From: Leifsonia sp. NPDC080035
GTDB lineage: Bacteria > Actinomycetota > Actinomycetes > Actinomycetales > Microbacteriaceae
Length of the DNA stretch: 64,000 nt
Assembly (NCBI RefSeq): GCF_040050925.1
Contig: NZ_CP157390.1
Span: 2,852,001 to 2,916,000 of the forward strand
Direction: 5' to 3'
Shown here: piece by piece, positions 8,348 to 18,500 of the stretch
How the letters are laid out: the number at the start of each line of letters is the position of its first letter
Numbering within the stretch: position 1 is the first letter of the stretch
Notes under the pieces: generated by a model
The model's input: the letters and a program-made list of their open reading frames with translations, nothing else
Database searches by the model: none
What the model was told of the DNA's origin: nothing
Program-made: the position numbers and the translations under genes

Positions 8348-8976
8348 CTCTCGCGCTCCGCGAACGCGTGGATGGCGTCCAGCATCGCGTCCGTGTCGAA
8401 ACCGCCGTCCTCGCGCCGGGTGAAGTGGTGGGCGTGCATCCCGGCCGCGCGGGCGCCCTCCACGTTGGGCAGCGAGTCGTCGAACAGGATGGCGTCCTCC
8501 GGTCGCGCGCCGAACCGGCCGAGCGCGCGGGTGTAGATGCGGCGCTCGGGCTTCCGCGCGCCGAGCACGGCGGACACCAGGTCGTTGTCGCGCAGCGTGT
8601 CGACGATCTCGGGGGTGAGCACCGGGAGCGAGTCCTTGAACGGGATGGGGTTGTTCGAGAGCAGCGAGACGGTGCCCAGCGTCGCCGCCTCCTTCAGGGC
8701 CGCGATCGAGCCGGGGATGGGCGTCATGGCCGCCTTGCGCGCCTCCTGCCACTGCGCGAGCGTCAGCCGCGCGCCGGTCACCTCGGCGAACGCGGCCAGG
8801 TACTCCTCGCTCGTCGAGTATTCGCCGATCTCGGCCGCCCGCTCGTGTCCGCCCGCCCACCAGGTCGAGGCGAGCCGGTACTGGCTCACACCGCCCAGCT
8901 CGGCGAGCTTCGGGAGACGCTTGTGGAAGTCGTAGTCGTAGAGGGTCTTGTCGCAGTCGAAGAAGTAGACGTCCAT
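8344..8976 (-). CDS. HAD superfamily hydrolase (paralogue 2)
   Basis: 210-aa HAD-like protein beginning MDVYFFDCDKTLYDYD with the two catalytic Asp residues, then SLLSNNP, GARKPERRIYTRAL and LFDDSLPNVEGA. It shares the KTLYDYD/NVLYDYD start and many motifs with the gene downstream. The start is ATG at 8976 behind GGAGG. The pair lies between the ABC exporter and sua5 and has no obvious link to either. Confidence 0.9.
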   Translation of the reverse strand: MDVYFFDCDKTLYDYDFHKRLPKLAELGGVSQYRLASTWWAGGHERAAEIGEYSTSEEYLAAFAEVTGARLTLAQWQEARKAAMTPIPGSIAALKEAATLGTVSLLSNNPIPFKDSLPVLTPEIVDTLRDNDLVSAVLGARKPERRIYTRALGRFGARPEDAILFDDSLPNVEGARAAGMHAHHFTRREDGGFDTDAMLDAIHAFAERER

Positions 8977-9054
8977 CGCCTCCAGTATCGACCAGGCGAC
9001 GCCGGGACACGCGGTCAGGGAACCGTGCGCTCCCTCAACTATCATTGGTGCGTC

Positions 9055-9768
9055 ATGGCAACCATCTACGACTGCTCCGTCGAATCCGACCTCCTCACCG
9101 GTATGCGTCTCGCCCGCGCGGCGATCGGCCGCGGTGAGCTGGTGGTCATCCCCACGGACACGGTCTATGGAGTGGCCGCCGACGCGTTCAGCCCCGCCGC
9201 CGTGCAGCGGCTGCTGGACGCCAAGGGCCGCGGACGCCAGTCGCCGCCTCCCGTGCTGGTCCCCGGCATCCCCACGCTCGCCGCGCTGGCGGAGCACGTG
9301 CCCGCCGAGGTGGATGCGCTGGTGCAGGCGTTCTGGCCGGGCGGTCTCACCATCGTGCTGCCGGCGGCGCCCTCCCTGGTCTGGGACCTCGGCGAGACCC
9401 GCGGCACGGTCGCGCTGCGCATGCCGCAGGACCGGATCGCCCTCGAACTGCTCTCCGAGACCGGCCCGCTGGCCGTCTCTTCCGCCAATCTCACCGGACA
9501 TCCGGCCGCCCGCACCGCAGCGGAGGCGGAGGGGATGCTCGGCGACTCGATCTCGGTCTACCTCGACGGGGGAGAGGCGGGCACCGGCTACGAGCGCGTT
9601 GAGGGCAAGGACTCCTCCTCGACCATCGTGGACGCGACCGCTCTCGCCTCCGGCTCCGGAAAGCTCCGCATCCTGCGCCACGGCGTCATCTCCGCCGAGC
9701 AGCTGCGCGAGGTCGTCGGCGACGCGCTCGCGGACCCGGAGCCGGCCGAGACCCCCTCGGACGCCTGA
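9055..9768 (+). CDS. L-threonylcarbamoyladenylate synthase (Sua5/YrdC/YwlC)
   Basis: 237 aa. Makes threonylcarbamoyl-AMP for the t6A37 modification of ANN-decoding tRNAs. Family motifs: VIPTDTVYGVAADAF, a KGR segment (DAKGRGRQSPPPVLV), FWPGGLTIVL, VALRMPQ and LAVSSANLTGHPA. There is no separate Sua5 C-terminal domain, only a short acidic tail. The ATG at 9055 is preceded by TATCAT ending 9 nt upstream and no ribosome binding site, so the leader is very short. It sits 3 nt before the wecA-like gene, the usual actinobacterial arrangement. Confidence 0.95.
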   Translation: MATIYDCSVESDLLTGMRLARAAIGRGELVVIPTDTVYGVAADAFSPAAVQRLLDAKGRGRQSPPPVLVPGIPTLAALAEHVPAEVDALVQAFWPGGLTIVLPAAPSLVWDLGETRGTVALRMPQDRIALELLSETGPLAVSSANLTGHPAARTAAEAEGMLGDSISVYLDGGEAGTGYERVEGKDSSSTIVDATALASGSGKLRILRHGVISAEQLREVVGDALADPEPAETPSDA

Positions 9769-9771
9769 GCC

Positions 9772-11034
9772 GTGACCCTCCTCCTCGCCCTCGCGCTCAT
9801 CTCGGCCGTGATCACGTTCGGGATGTCCTTCGTGGTCTACAAGCTGGCGATGCGCTACAAGCTGTACCCGAAGATCCGCGCCCGCGACGTGCACACCCGG
9901 CCGACGCCGCGGCTCGGGGGAGTGGCGATGTTCCTCGGGATCCTGGTCGCCTTCGCCGTCTCCTGGCTTCTCTCCAGCCAGTTCGGCGTGCTGACCTTGA
10001 TCTTCTCCGACACCGGGCCGATCCTGGCCGTCCTCGGAGCCTCGCTGCTCATCGTCGTGATCGGTGTCGCGGACGACATCTGGGACCTGGATTGGATGAC
10101 CAAGCTCGCCGGGCAGTTCGTCGCGGCCGGTCTCGTCGCCTGGTTCGGCGTCCAGATCTACTCGTTGCCGATCGGCGGCCTGACGGTCGGCTCCCCGGTG
10201 ATGAGCATCGTCATCACGCTGTTCGCGATCGTCCTCGTGATGAACGCGATCAACTTCATCGACGGTCTGGACGGCCTTGTCGCCGGCGTCGCATTGATCG
10301 CCAACGGCACCTTCCTCATCTACACGTACCTGCTGCAGCGCGAGATCAGCCCGCAGAACTACTTCAGCCTCGCCGGCGTCATCGCGGCGATCCTGGTCGG
10401 CGCCTGCGCCGGCTTCCTGCCGCTGAACTGGCACCCGGCGAAGATGTTCATGGGGGATGCTGGTGCCCTCCTCATCGGGCTGCTCATGGCGACCTCGGCC
10501 ATCTCGGTCACCGGCACGATCAACCCGGAGGAACTGCAGACCCTCGGAAAGTCGTCCCTGGTGCCCGCGTTCATCCCGATCATCCTGCCGTTCGCGGTGC
10601 TGGTGGTGCCGCTGCTCGACTTCGGCCTCGCGGTGATCCGGCGGCTCCGGGCGGGAAAGTCGCCGTTCAGCGCGGACCGCAAGCACCTGCACCACCGGCT
10701 GCTCGACATGGGACATTCGCACCTGCACGCCGTGCTCCTCTTCTACGCGTGGACGGCCGTGCTGTCGATCGGCTGTCTGCTGTTCTTCGTCGTCGACTCG
10801 TACTGGATCGCCATCGTCTTCGTCGCGATCGGCCTCGTCGTCTGCACCGCTCTCACGCTCGCCCCGCTCAGCCGTAAGAAGGCCAAGGAGGCCGCGGCCG
10901 AGCTGGCGCCCGCCGGCTCGCCGGAGGCCGCGGAGACGGCCCGCTACGACCAGCTCGACGCGGCGAGCGAGCGCGTCCCCGCGCGGGCGCCGGCCGTCCC
11001 CGAAGACCCCACCACCAGCAAGGAGATCCGATGA
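9772..11034 (+). CDS. UDP-GlcNAc:undecaprenyl-phosphate GlcNAc-1-P transferase (WecA/TagO type)
   Basis: 420-aa polytopic membrane enzyme of the MraY/WecA family that loads a GlcNAc-1-phosphate onto undecaprenyl phosphate to start cell-envelope polymer synthesis. Visible hallmarks: aspartates D101-D102 in VADDIWDLD, NFIDGLDGL from residue 161, and the cytoplasmic HPAKMFMGDAG at 221. About 11 membrane segments; the C-terminal 50 residues are hydrophilic and Ala/Glu-rich. GTG start three bases after sua5; its stop overlaps the AtpI-like gene by 4 bp. Confidence 0.93.
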   Translation: MTLLLALALISAVITFGMSFVVYKLAMRYKLYPKIRARDVHTRPTPRLGGVAMFLGILVAFAVSWLLSSQFGVLTLIFSDTGPILAVLGASLLIVVIGVADDIWDLDWMTKLAGQFVAAGLVAWFGVQIYSLPIGGLTVGSPVMSIVITLFAIVLVMNAINFIDGLDGLVAGVALIANGTFLIYTYLLQREISPQNYFSLAGVIAAILVGACAGFLPLNWHPAKMFMGDAGALLIGLLMATSAISVTGTINPEELQTLGKSSLVPAFIPIILPFAVLVVPLLDFGLAVIRRLRAGKSPFSADRKHLHHRLLDMGHSHLHAVLLFYAWTAVLSIGCLLFFVVDSYWIAIVFVAIGLVVCTALTLAPLSRKKAKEAAAELAPAGSPEAAETARYDQLDAASERVPARAPAVPEDPTTSKEIR

Positions 11035-11528
11035 CCGACCACCAGGACGGCGCTTCCGCCGCCGGGCCGGACGAACCAGCGCCCCAGCAGCCGAGTTCGA
11101 ATCCCGTCCTCAGGGACGCGCTCCGCTACGGGCTGATCCTCGCGGTGGCCATCGCGGTCGTCGGGATGGTGCTCGGCGGCGTCTTCGCCGGCTGGATCGG
11201 CGTCACGAGCGCGCTCATCGGCACGGCGATCGCGGCGGTGTTCCTCGGCATCACGGCGCTCAGCATCCTGATCGCCAACCGGTTCATCGGCTCCGACCTC
11301 TTCGTCGGGCTGTTCTTCGGCATCGTCCTGGGCGGCTGGATCGTCAAGTTCGTGCTGTTCATCGTGCTCGCGATCGTGCTCAAGGATCAGCCGTGGATCA
11401 ACCCCGTTGTGCTCTTCCTGAGCCTGATCGCGGGCGTGATCGGCTCCCTGGTGGTCGACATGATCGTGGTGTTCCGCTCGCGCATCCCGTATGTCAGCGA
11501 TGCCACGCTTCCGGGGGATAAGCGTTGA
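11031..11528 (+). CDS. AtpI-like membrane protein preceding the ATP synthase operon
   Basis: 165 aa with a Pro/Ser-rich hydrophilic N-terminus (about 30 residues) and four hydrophobic segments, the pattern of the small protein found before atpB in actinobacteria and thought to help c-ring assembly. It is translationally coupled to the wecA-like gene (ATGA overlap). A 155-nt gap then separates it from atpB, so the ATP synthase genes probably have their own promoter too. Assignment rests on topology and position more than on motifs. Confidence 0.75.
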   Translation: MTDHQDGASAAGPDEPAPQQPSSNPVLRDALRYGLILAVAIAVVGMVLGGVFAGWIGVTSALIGTAIAAVFLGITALSILIANRFIGSDLFVGLFFGIVLGGWIVKFVLFIVLAIVLKDQPWINPVVLFLSLIAGVIGSLVVDMIVVFRSRIPYVSDATLPGDKR

Positions 11529-11540
11529 GGCATATATCGA

Positions 11541-11570
11541 TTCGTTACCCGCTGAAAACTCTTGTAGAGT
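11541..11570 (+). promoter_or_regulatory. Possible atp operon promoter
   Basis: TTCGTT at 11541-11546 and TAGAGT at 11565-11570 with an 18-bp spacer; TG directly before the -10 gives an extended-10 context. It lies in the AT-richer part of the gap between the AtpI-like gene and atpB. The -35 match is weak. Confidence 0.35.
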
Positions 11571-11683
11571 AATGGTGATCCCCCACCCGTACGCGCCCCT
11601 GCTTCACCGGCGCGCGAGCGCGGGTGTCCACCGTTCGCCGTCGCGAGAGCTTTCAGCTCGACGCCCCGAAACAGGAGATAGCG

Positions 11684-12499
11684 CTGTTAGCTAACGCTGT
11701 GAACCTGCTGGTCCAGGCCGCAAGCTCCGATGACGGAGCCACCTTCCACGGCCCGTCGATCGACGAGTTCTTCCCACCGGCCATCTTTTCCATCGGTGGC
11801 TTCGAGGTCAACCGGATCATGCTGGTCCGGTTCATCGCCGTCGTCGCCCTCCTCCTGGTCTTCTGGCTCGGCACCCGCCGCATGAAGATCGTCCCCGGAC
11901 GGTTCCAGTCGCTGGTCGAGATGGGTCTCGACCTCGTCCGCGTGAACATCGCCGAGGATCTGCTCGGCAAGAAGGACGGGCGGCGGTTCCTCCCGATCCT
12001 CACCACGATCTTCTTCATGGTGCTGTTCATGAACCTGACGGGCATCATCCCGTTCCTGAACATCGCGGGCACCTCGGTCATCGGCGTCCCGCTCGTGCTC
12101 GCGGTCGTGGCGTACATCACCTTCATCTACGCCGGCGTCAAGAAGAGCCCGAAGGGCTTCTTCAAGAACGCGCTGTTCCCGTCGGGTGTGCCGAAGGCGA
12201 TCTACATCATCGTGACGCCGATCGAGTTCATCTCGACCTTCATCCTGCGTCCGGTCACGCTGACCCTCCGACTCATGATGAACATGATCGTCGGCCACAT
12301 GCTGCTGGTGCTCTTCTTCAGCGCCTCGGTCTTCTTCACCTTCGCGCTCGGCCAGGGCTGGATCGTCCTCGGCATCGGTGCGCTCGGGTTCGGCTTCGTC
12401 TTCACCCTGTTCGAGATCCTGGTGGCTGTCCTCCAGGCCTACGTCTTCGCACTGCTCACCGCTGTCTACATCCAGCTCGCAGTCGCCGAGGAACACTAA
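11684..12499 (+). CDS. atpB: ATP synthase Fo subunit a
   Basis: Membrane stator subunit forming the proton half-channels. The family core is LRPVTLTLRLMMNMIVGHM, with the essential Arg in LTLRLMMN, plus five to six membrane helices. The start is uncertain. AGGAG at 11673-11677 is ideally placed (6 nt) for the CTG at 11684, giving LLANAVNLLVQAASS, similar to related AtpB N-termini. An in-frame GTG at 11699 is 21 nt from that site. The longest frame (GTG 11624) would place the AGGAG site inside the gene and has no ribosome binding site of its own. First gene of atpBEFHAGDC. Confidence 0.93.
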   Translation: MLANAVNLLVQAASSDDGATFHGPSIDEFFPPAIFSIGGFEVNRIMLVRFIAVVALLLVFWLGTRRMKIVPGRFQSLVEMGLDLVRVNIAEDLLGKKDGRRFLPILTTIFFMVLFMNLTGIIPFLNIAGTSVIGVPLVLAVVAYITFIYAGVKKSPKGFFKNALFPSGVPKAIYIIVTPIEFISTFILRPVTLTLRLMMNMIVGHMLLVLFFSASVFFTFALGQGWIVLGIGALGFGFVFTLFEILVAVLQAYVFALLTAVYIQLAVAEEH

Positions 12500-12550
12500 G
12501 AACGGTCCGCGCAACCGCACGGATCGCCATCACGGAAGGAAACACATAAC

Positions 12551-12775
12551 GTGGACATCGCTGCTATCTCCGGCAACATCGCCACTGTCGGTTACGGCCT
12601 CGCCGCTATCGGCCCGGCCATCGGCGTGGGCATCGTCGTCGGCAAGACCATCGAGGGCGTCGCCCGCCAGCCTGAGCTGGCCGGCCGTCTGCAGGTCCTG
12701 ATGTGGATCGGTATCGCGTTCACCGAGGCGCTCGCCTTCATCGGTATCGCGACCTACTTCATCTTCACCGCCTGA
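12551..12775 (+). CDS. atpE: ATP synthase Fo subunit c
   Basis: 74-aa two-helix proteolipid of the proton-driven rotor ring. The Gly-rich helix 1 (GPAIGVGIVVG, residues 21-31), polar loop ARQPE (38-42) and proton-binding Glu59 (GIAFTEALAF) are all present. The acidic residue and pattern are those of a proton-type, not sodium-type, ring. GTG start with GGAAGGAAA upstream. Confidence 0.97.
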   Translation: MDIAAISGNIATVGYGLAAIGPAIGVGIVVGKTIEGVARQPELAGRLQVLMWIGIAFTEALAFIGIATYFIFTA

Positions 12776-12809
12776 TTCCCACCTCTTTATCACTCTGTAA
12801 GGAGGAACG

Positions 12810-13367
12810 ATGATCAACGGTGTGATCCGCGCCGCTACGGAGGGCGAGACGATCAACCCGCTCGTCCCGCAGTGGTATGACATCGTCGGGTCGCTGATCT
12901 GCTTCGTCGTCATCCTGATCTTCTTCTGGATCTACGCGCTCCCGCGCATGAAGAAGATGCTGGACGCGCGTGCGGAGGCGATCGAGGGCAACATCGCGAA
13001 GGCGGACGAGGCCCAGAACAAGGCCGAGGCGCTGCTGGAGGAGTACACGGCTCAGCTCGCCGACGCGCGTGCCGAGGCCGGCCGCATCCGCGAGCAGGCC
13101 CGCACCGACGGCGCGAAGATCGTCGCCGAGGCGAAGGACAACGCGGCGGTCGAGGCCGCTCGCGTGACCGCGAACGCCCAGGCCCAGATCGAGGCCGAGC
13201 GCCAGACGGCACTCGTCTCGCTGCGCAGCGAGGTCGGCTCGCTCGCGATCGACCTCGCCTCCGGCGTGGTCGGCGAGGTCCTCACCGAGGACAAGAAGGC
13301 CCAGGCGATCGTGGACCGGTTCCTGGCCGACCTGGAAGCCAGCGAGAAGGCAGGGACGACCAACTAA
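12810..13367 (+). CDS. atpF: ATP synthase Fo subunit b
   Basis: 185 aa. One N-terminal membrane helix (about residues 28-45, LICFVVILIFFWIYALP) is followed by a long Ala/Glu/Lys/Arg-rich amphipathic coiled coil, forming the peripheral stalk. AAGGAGG precedes the ATG. Its TAA shares a base with the atpH start (TAATG), so the two stalk subunits are coupled in translation. Confidence 0.96.
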   Translation: MINGVIRAATEGETINPLVPQWYDIVGSLICFVVILIFFWIYALPRMKKMLDARAEAIEGNIAKADEAQNKAEALLEEYTAQLADARAEAGRIREQARTDGAKIVAEAKDNAAVEAARVTANAQAQIEAERQTALVSLRSEVGSLAIDLASGVVGEVLTEDKKAQAIVDRFLADLEASEKAGTTN

Positions 13368-14158
13368 TGGGAAGCGCCACCAGAGAAGCACTGGCCCGGT
13401 CCGTCTCGGCTCTGGCCGGCCTCGGAGCCAAGGCAGATCTGGCGACGGCTGAAGACCTGTTCGCCGCAGGACGAGTCGTCGCAGACTCCGCCCAGCTCCG
13501 AGCGGTCCTCAGCGACCCCTCGGCCGACCAGGCGGGCAAGGCCGCGCTCGTGCAGCGCGTCTTCGGCTCCCTGTCGGCACCCGCGGTCGAGCTCCTCGGC
13601 GTCGTCGCCGGCGAGCGCTGGTCGGGCCAGGACGACGTCCTGGCCGCGATCGAGGAGCTCGGCATCCGCTCCATCGCAGCCTCCGCGCCGCGGAACGTCG
13701 ACATCCCGGCGGAGCTGTTCGCATTCGGAGGCGCCGTGACCTCCGACTCGCAGCTCGAGCTCGCCCTGCGCAGCAAGCTCGCCGACCCGGCCGCGAAGGC
13801 GGCCCTGGTCGAGCGTCTGCTGGCCGGGAAGGCGTCGGAGCAGACGGTCGCGATCGCGCGTCAGCTCGTGCTGCAGCCGCGCGGCCGCAGCATCCGCGAG
13901 GCGCTGCGCGACGCCGCCCGCATCGTGGCCGCCCAGTACGGGCAGACGATCGCCACGGTCGTGACGGCGACGCCGCTGCCCGAGGCGCAGGCGGAGCGCC
14001 TGCGCGCGAGCCTCGCCGCGAAGTACGGCGACCTCAAGCTCAATCAGGTCGTCGACCCGGCGATCCTCGGTGGACTGCGCGTGCAGATCGGCGACGACGT
14101 CATCGACGGCAGCGTCTCCACGCGCCTCACCGAACTCCGACTTCAGCTGGCGGGCTGA
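13367..14158 (+). CDS. atpH: ATP synthase F1 subunit delta
   Basis: 263 aa, longer than the ~180 aa of E. coli delta, as usual for actinobacteria. The C-terminal delta domain is recognisable (ATVVTATPLPEAQAERL, DPAILGGLRVQIGDDVIDGS). Unlike mycobacteria there is no fused b-subunit membrane segment at the N-terminus. It links F1 to the peripheral stalk. Confidence 0.95.
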   Translation: MGSATREALARSVSALAGLGAKADLATAEDLFAAGRVVADSAQLRAVLSDPSADQAGKAALVQRVFGSLSAPAVELLGVVAGERWSGQDDVLAAIEELGIRSIAASAPRNVDIPAELFAFGGAVTSDSQLELALRSKLADPAAKAALVERLLAGKASEQTVAIARQLVLQPRGRSIREALRDAARIVAAQYGQTIATVVTATPLPEAQAERLRASLAAKYGDLKLNQVVDPAILGGLRVQIGDDVIDGSVSTRLTELRLQLAG

Positions 14159-14182
14159 CCGCCCCAACTTAGGGAACAAACG

Positions 14183-15820
14183 ATGGCAGACATTTCGATC
14201 AGCCCCGATGAGATCCGGGACGCGCTCAAGGACTTCGTCTCGAAGTACGAGCCGGCTCAGGCCTCGACCACCGAGGTCGGACACGTGCTCGACGCCTCCG
14301 ACGGCATCGCGCACGTCGAGGGCCTCCCCGGCGTGATGGCGAACGAGCTCATCCGCTTCGCGGACGGCACCCTCGGCCTGGCGCAGAACCTCGACGAGAA
14401 CGAGGTCGGCGTCGTCGTCCTCGGCGAGTTCGACGAGATCGTCGAGGGCATGGAGGTGACCCGCACCGGCGAGGTCCTCTCCGTCCCGGTCGGCGACGGC
14501 TACCTAGGTCGCGTCGTCGACCCGCTCGGCAACCCGATCGACGGTCTCGGCGAGATCGCTTCCGAGGGCCGCCGCGAGCTCGAGCTGCAGGCGCCGGGCG
14601 TCATGCAGCGCAAATCGGTGCACGAGCCGCTCCAGACGGGCATCAAGGCGATCGACGCCATGATCCCGGTCGGCCGCGGCCAGCGCCAGCTCATCATCGG
14701 CGATCGCCAGACCGGTAAGACGGCCATCGCGATCGACACGATCATCAATCAGAAGGCCAACTGGGAGTCCGGCGACGTCAACAAGCAGGTCCGCTGCATC
14801 TACGTCGCCGTCGGCCAGAAGGGCTCGACCATCGCCTCGGTGAAGGGCGCGCTCGAGGACGCCGGCGCGATGGAGTACACCACCATCGTCGCCGCCCCCG
14901 CCTCCGACCCGGCCGGCTTCAAGTACCTGGCCCCCTACACCGGTTCGGCCATCGGCCAGCACTGGATGTACGGCGGCAAGCACGTCCTGATCATCTTCGA
15001 CGACCTGTCGAAGCAGGCCGAGGCGTACCGAGCCGTGTCCCTGCTGCTGCGTCGTCCGCCGGGACGTGAGGCCTACCCGGGTGACGTCTTCTACCTGCAC
15101 TCCCGCCTGCTGGAGCGTTGCGCCAAGCTCTCCGACGAGCTGGGCGCCGGCTCGATGACCGGTCTGCCGATCATCGAGACGAAGGCGAACGACGTCTCCG
15201 CGTACATCCCGACCAACGTGATCTCGATCACCGACGGCCAGATCTTCCTGCAGTCGGACCTGTTCAACGCCAACCAGCGTCCCGCCGTCGACGTGGGCAT
15301 CTCGGTCTCCCGAGTCGGTGGCGACGCGCAGGTGAAGTCGATCAAGAAGGTCTCCGGCACGCTGAAGCTGGAGCTGGCGCAGTACCGCTCGCTCGAGGCG
15401 TTCGCGATGTTCGCGTCCGACCTGGACGCGGCGAGCCGCCGCCAGCTCGCCCGTGGCGCGCGCCTGACCGAGCTGCTCAAGCAGCCGCAGTACTCGCCGT
15501 TCCCGGTGGAGGAGCAGGTCGTCTCGATCTGGGCCGGCACCAACGGCAAGCTGGACGAGGTCGCCGTCGAGGACATCCTGCGCTTCGAGTCGGAGCTGCT
15601 GGACCACCTGCGCCGCAACACCGACATCCTTGACACGCTGCGCGACACGAACGTGCTCGACGACGACACGGTGGAGAAGCTCTCCGCCGAGGTGGACAAG
15701 TTCAAGCTCGAGTTCCAGACCGGTGAGGGCAAGCCGCTCGCCTCGGTCGGACGCGAGGAGTTCGAGGCCATCGCCGAAGAGGACGTCAACCAGGAGCGCA
15801 TCGTCAAGGCGAAGCGCTGA
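14183..15820 (+). CDS. atpA: ATP synthase F1 subunit alpha
   Basis: 545 aa non-catalytic nucleotide-binding subunit. The beta-barrel N-domain, Walker A GDRQTGKT at 173-180, ISVSRVGGDAQ and ALLLRRPPGREAYPGDVFYLHSR-type segments are intact. The extended C-terminus (EEFEAIAEEDVNQERIVKAKR region) is typical of actinobacteria. AGGGAAC lies upstream of the ATG. Confidence 0.98.
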   Translation: MADISISPDEIRDALKDFVSKYEPAQASTTEVGHVLDASDGIAHVEGLPGVMANELIRFADGTLGLAQNLDENEVGVVVLGEFDEIVEGMEVTRTGEVLSVPVGDGYLGRVVDPLGNPIDGLGEIASEGRRELELQAPGVMQRKSVHEPLQTGIKAIDAMIPVGRGQRQLIIGDRQTGKTAIAIDTIINQKANWESGDVNKQVRCIYVAVGQKGSTIASVKGALEDAGAMEYTTIVAAPASDPAGFKYLAPYTGSAIGQHWMYGGKHVLIIFDDLSKQAEAYRAVSLLLRRPPGREAYPGDVFYLHSRLLERCAKLSDELGAGSMTGLPIIETKANDVSAYIPTNVISITDGQIFLQSDLFNANQRPAVDVGISVSRVGGDAQVKSIKKVSGTLKLELAQYRSLEAFAMFASDLDAASRRQLARGARLTELLKQPQYSPFPVEEQVVSIWAGTNGKLDEVAVEDILRFESELLDHLRRNTDILDTLRDTNVLDDDTVEKLSAEVDKFKLEFQTGEGKPLASVGREEFEAIAEEDVNQERIVKAKR

Positions 15821-15847
15821 AGCGCAGATAGGTACTGAGGAAGACAC

Positions 15848-16747
15848 ATGGGAGCACAGCTTCGGGTCTACCGGCAGAAGATCAGGTCTGCCCAGACGAC
15901 CAAGAAGATCACCCGTGCCATGGAGCTGATCTCCGCCTCACGCATCCAGAAGGCGCAGGCTCGAGTGGCCGCCTCCTCGCCGTACGCCCGCGCGATCACG
16001 CGCGCGGTGTCGGCGGTGGCGACCTACTCGAACGTCGACCACGTCCTCACCACGGAGCCGGAGAAGATCGAGCGCGCAGCGATCGTCATCTTCTCGTCGG
16101 ACCGCGGTCTCGCGGGCGCGTTCAACTCGAACGTGCTGAAGGAGTCGGAGAAGCTCGCGGAGCTGCTGCGCAGCCAGGGCAAGGAGGTCGTCTACTTCCT
16201 GGTCGGACGGAAGGCGCAGGGCTACTTCAGCTTCCGGCGCCGGGCGTTCGAGCGGGTGTGGACGGGCAACACGGACAACCCCGAGTTCGAGCAGGCGAAG
16301 GAGATCGCAGACGCGATCCTCGAGTCGTTCCTGCGTGACGCGTCCGACGGCGGTGTGGACGAGATCCACGTCATCTACAACCGCTTCGTGAGCATGCTGA
16401 CCCAGGAGCCGCAGGTCATCCGCCTGCTGCCGCTGGAGGTCGTCGAGGGCGTCGAGGAGCCGGACCGCACGCAGGTCCTGCCGCTGTACGAGTTCGAGCC
16501 GGACGTCGGCACGGTGCTCGACTCGCTGCTCCCGGTCTACATCGAGAGCCGCATCTTCAACGCCATGCTGCAGTCGGCCGCCTCCAAGCACGCCGCGACG
16601 CAGAAGGCGATGAAGGCGGCGAGCGACAACGCCGACAAGCTCATCACCGACTACACGCGACTGGCGAACAACGCACGACAGGCGGAGATCACCCAGCAGA
16701 TCTCCGAGATCGTCGGCGGCGCGGACGCGCTGAGCTCGGCCAAATAG
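15848..16747 (+). CDS. atpG: ATP synthase F1 subunit gamma
   Basis: 299 aa central-shaft subunit. N-terminal QKIRSAQTTKKITRAMELIS and C-terminal DNADKLITDYTRLANNARQ with ITQQISEIVGGA form the antiparallel coiled coil that turns inside the alpha-beta hexamer. Spacing of 27 nt after atpA with a GAGGAAG ribosome binding site. Confidence 0.98.
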   Translation: MGAQLRVYRQKIRSAQTTKKITRAMELISASRIQKAQARVAASSPYARAITRAVSAVATYSNVDHVLTTEPEKIERAAIVIFSSDRGLAGAFNSNVLKESEKLAELLRSQGKEVVYFLVGRKAQGYFSFRRRAFERVWTGNTDNPEFEQAKEIADAILESFLRDASDGGVDEIHVIYNRFVSMLTQEPQVIRLLPLEVVEGVEEPDRTQVLPLYEFEPDVGTVLDSLLPVYIESRIFNAMLQSAASKHAATQKAMKAASDNADKLITDYTRLANNARQAEITQQISEIVGGADALSSAK

Positions 16748-16773
16748 ACGTCCTAACGAGAGAGATAAGAATC

Positions 16774-18237
<1,464 letters not shown>

Positions 18238-18238
18238 A

Positions 18239-18499
18239 ATGGCTGTCCTCAACGTCAGCGTCGTCGCCGCCGACCACGAAGTGTGGTCGGGCGAGGCGAG
18301 CATGGTCGTGGCACGGACCGTGGAGGGGCAGATCGGTATCCTGCCCGGCCACGAGCCGCTGCTCGCCATCCTCGCCGAGGGCGAGGTTCGCGTGACCCTG
18401 AACGGCGGGGAGTCGATCGCGGCGCAGGCCGACGACGGCTTCCTCTCCGTCGAGAACAACACGGTCACCATCGTGGCCCGTCAGGCGGAACTCGTCTGA
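18239..18499 (+). CDS. atpC: ATP synthase F1 subunit epsilon
   Basis: 86 aa. Only the N-terminal beta-sandwich domain is present (VLNVSVVAADHEVWSGEA, GQIGILPGHEPLLAIL); the C-terminal helical hairpin that inhibits ATP hydrolysis in E. coli is absent or reduced to a few residues. The ATG at 18239 follows the atpD stop by one base and uses AAGGAG inside atpD. Last gene of the operon. Confidence 0.95.
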   Translation: MAVLNVSVVAADHEVWSGEASMVVARTVEGQIGILPGHEPLLAILAEGEVRVTLNGGESIAAQADDGFLSVENNTVTIVARQAELV

Positions 18500-18500
18500 T

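Noticed and set aside
8344..10728. 794-codon extension of the second HAD gene
   Set aside because: The family N-terminus MDVYFFDCD begins at 8976 with a GGAGG site; upstream codons are the shadow of sua5 and the wecA-like gene.
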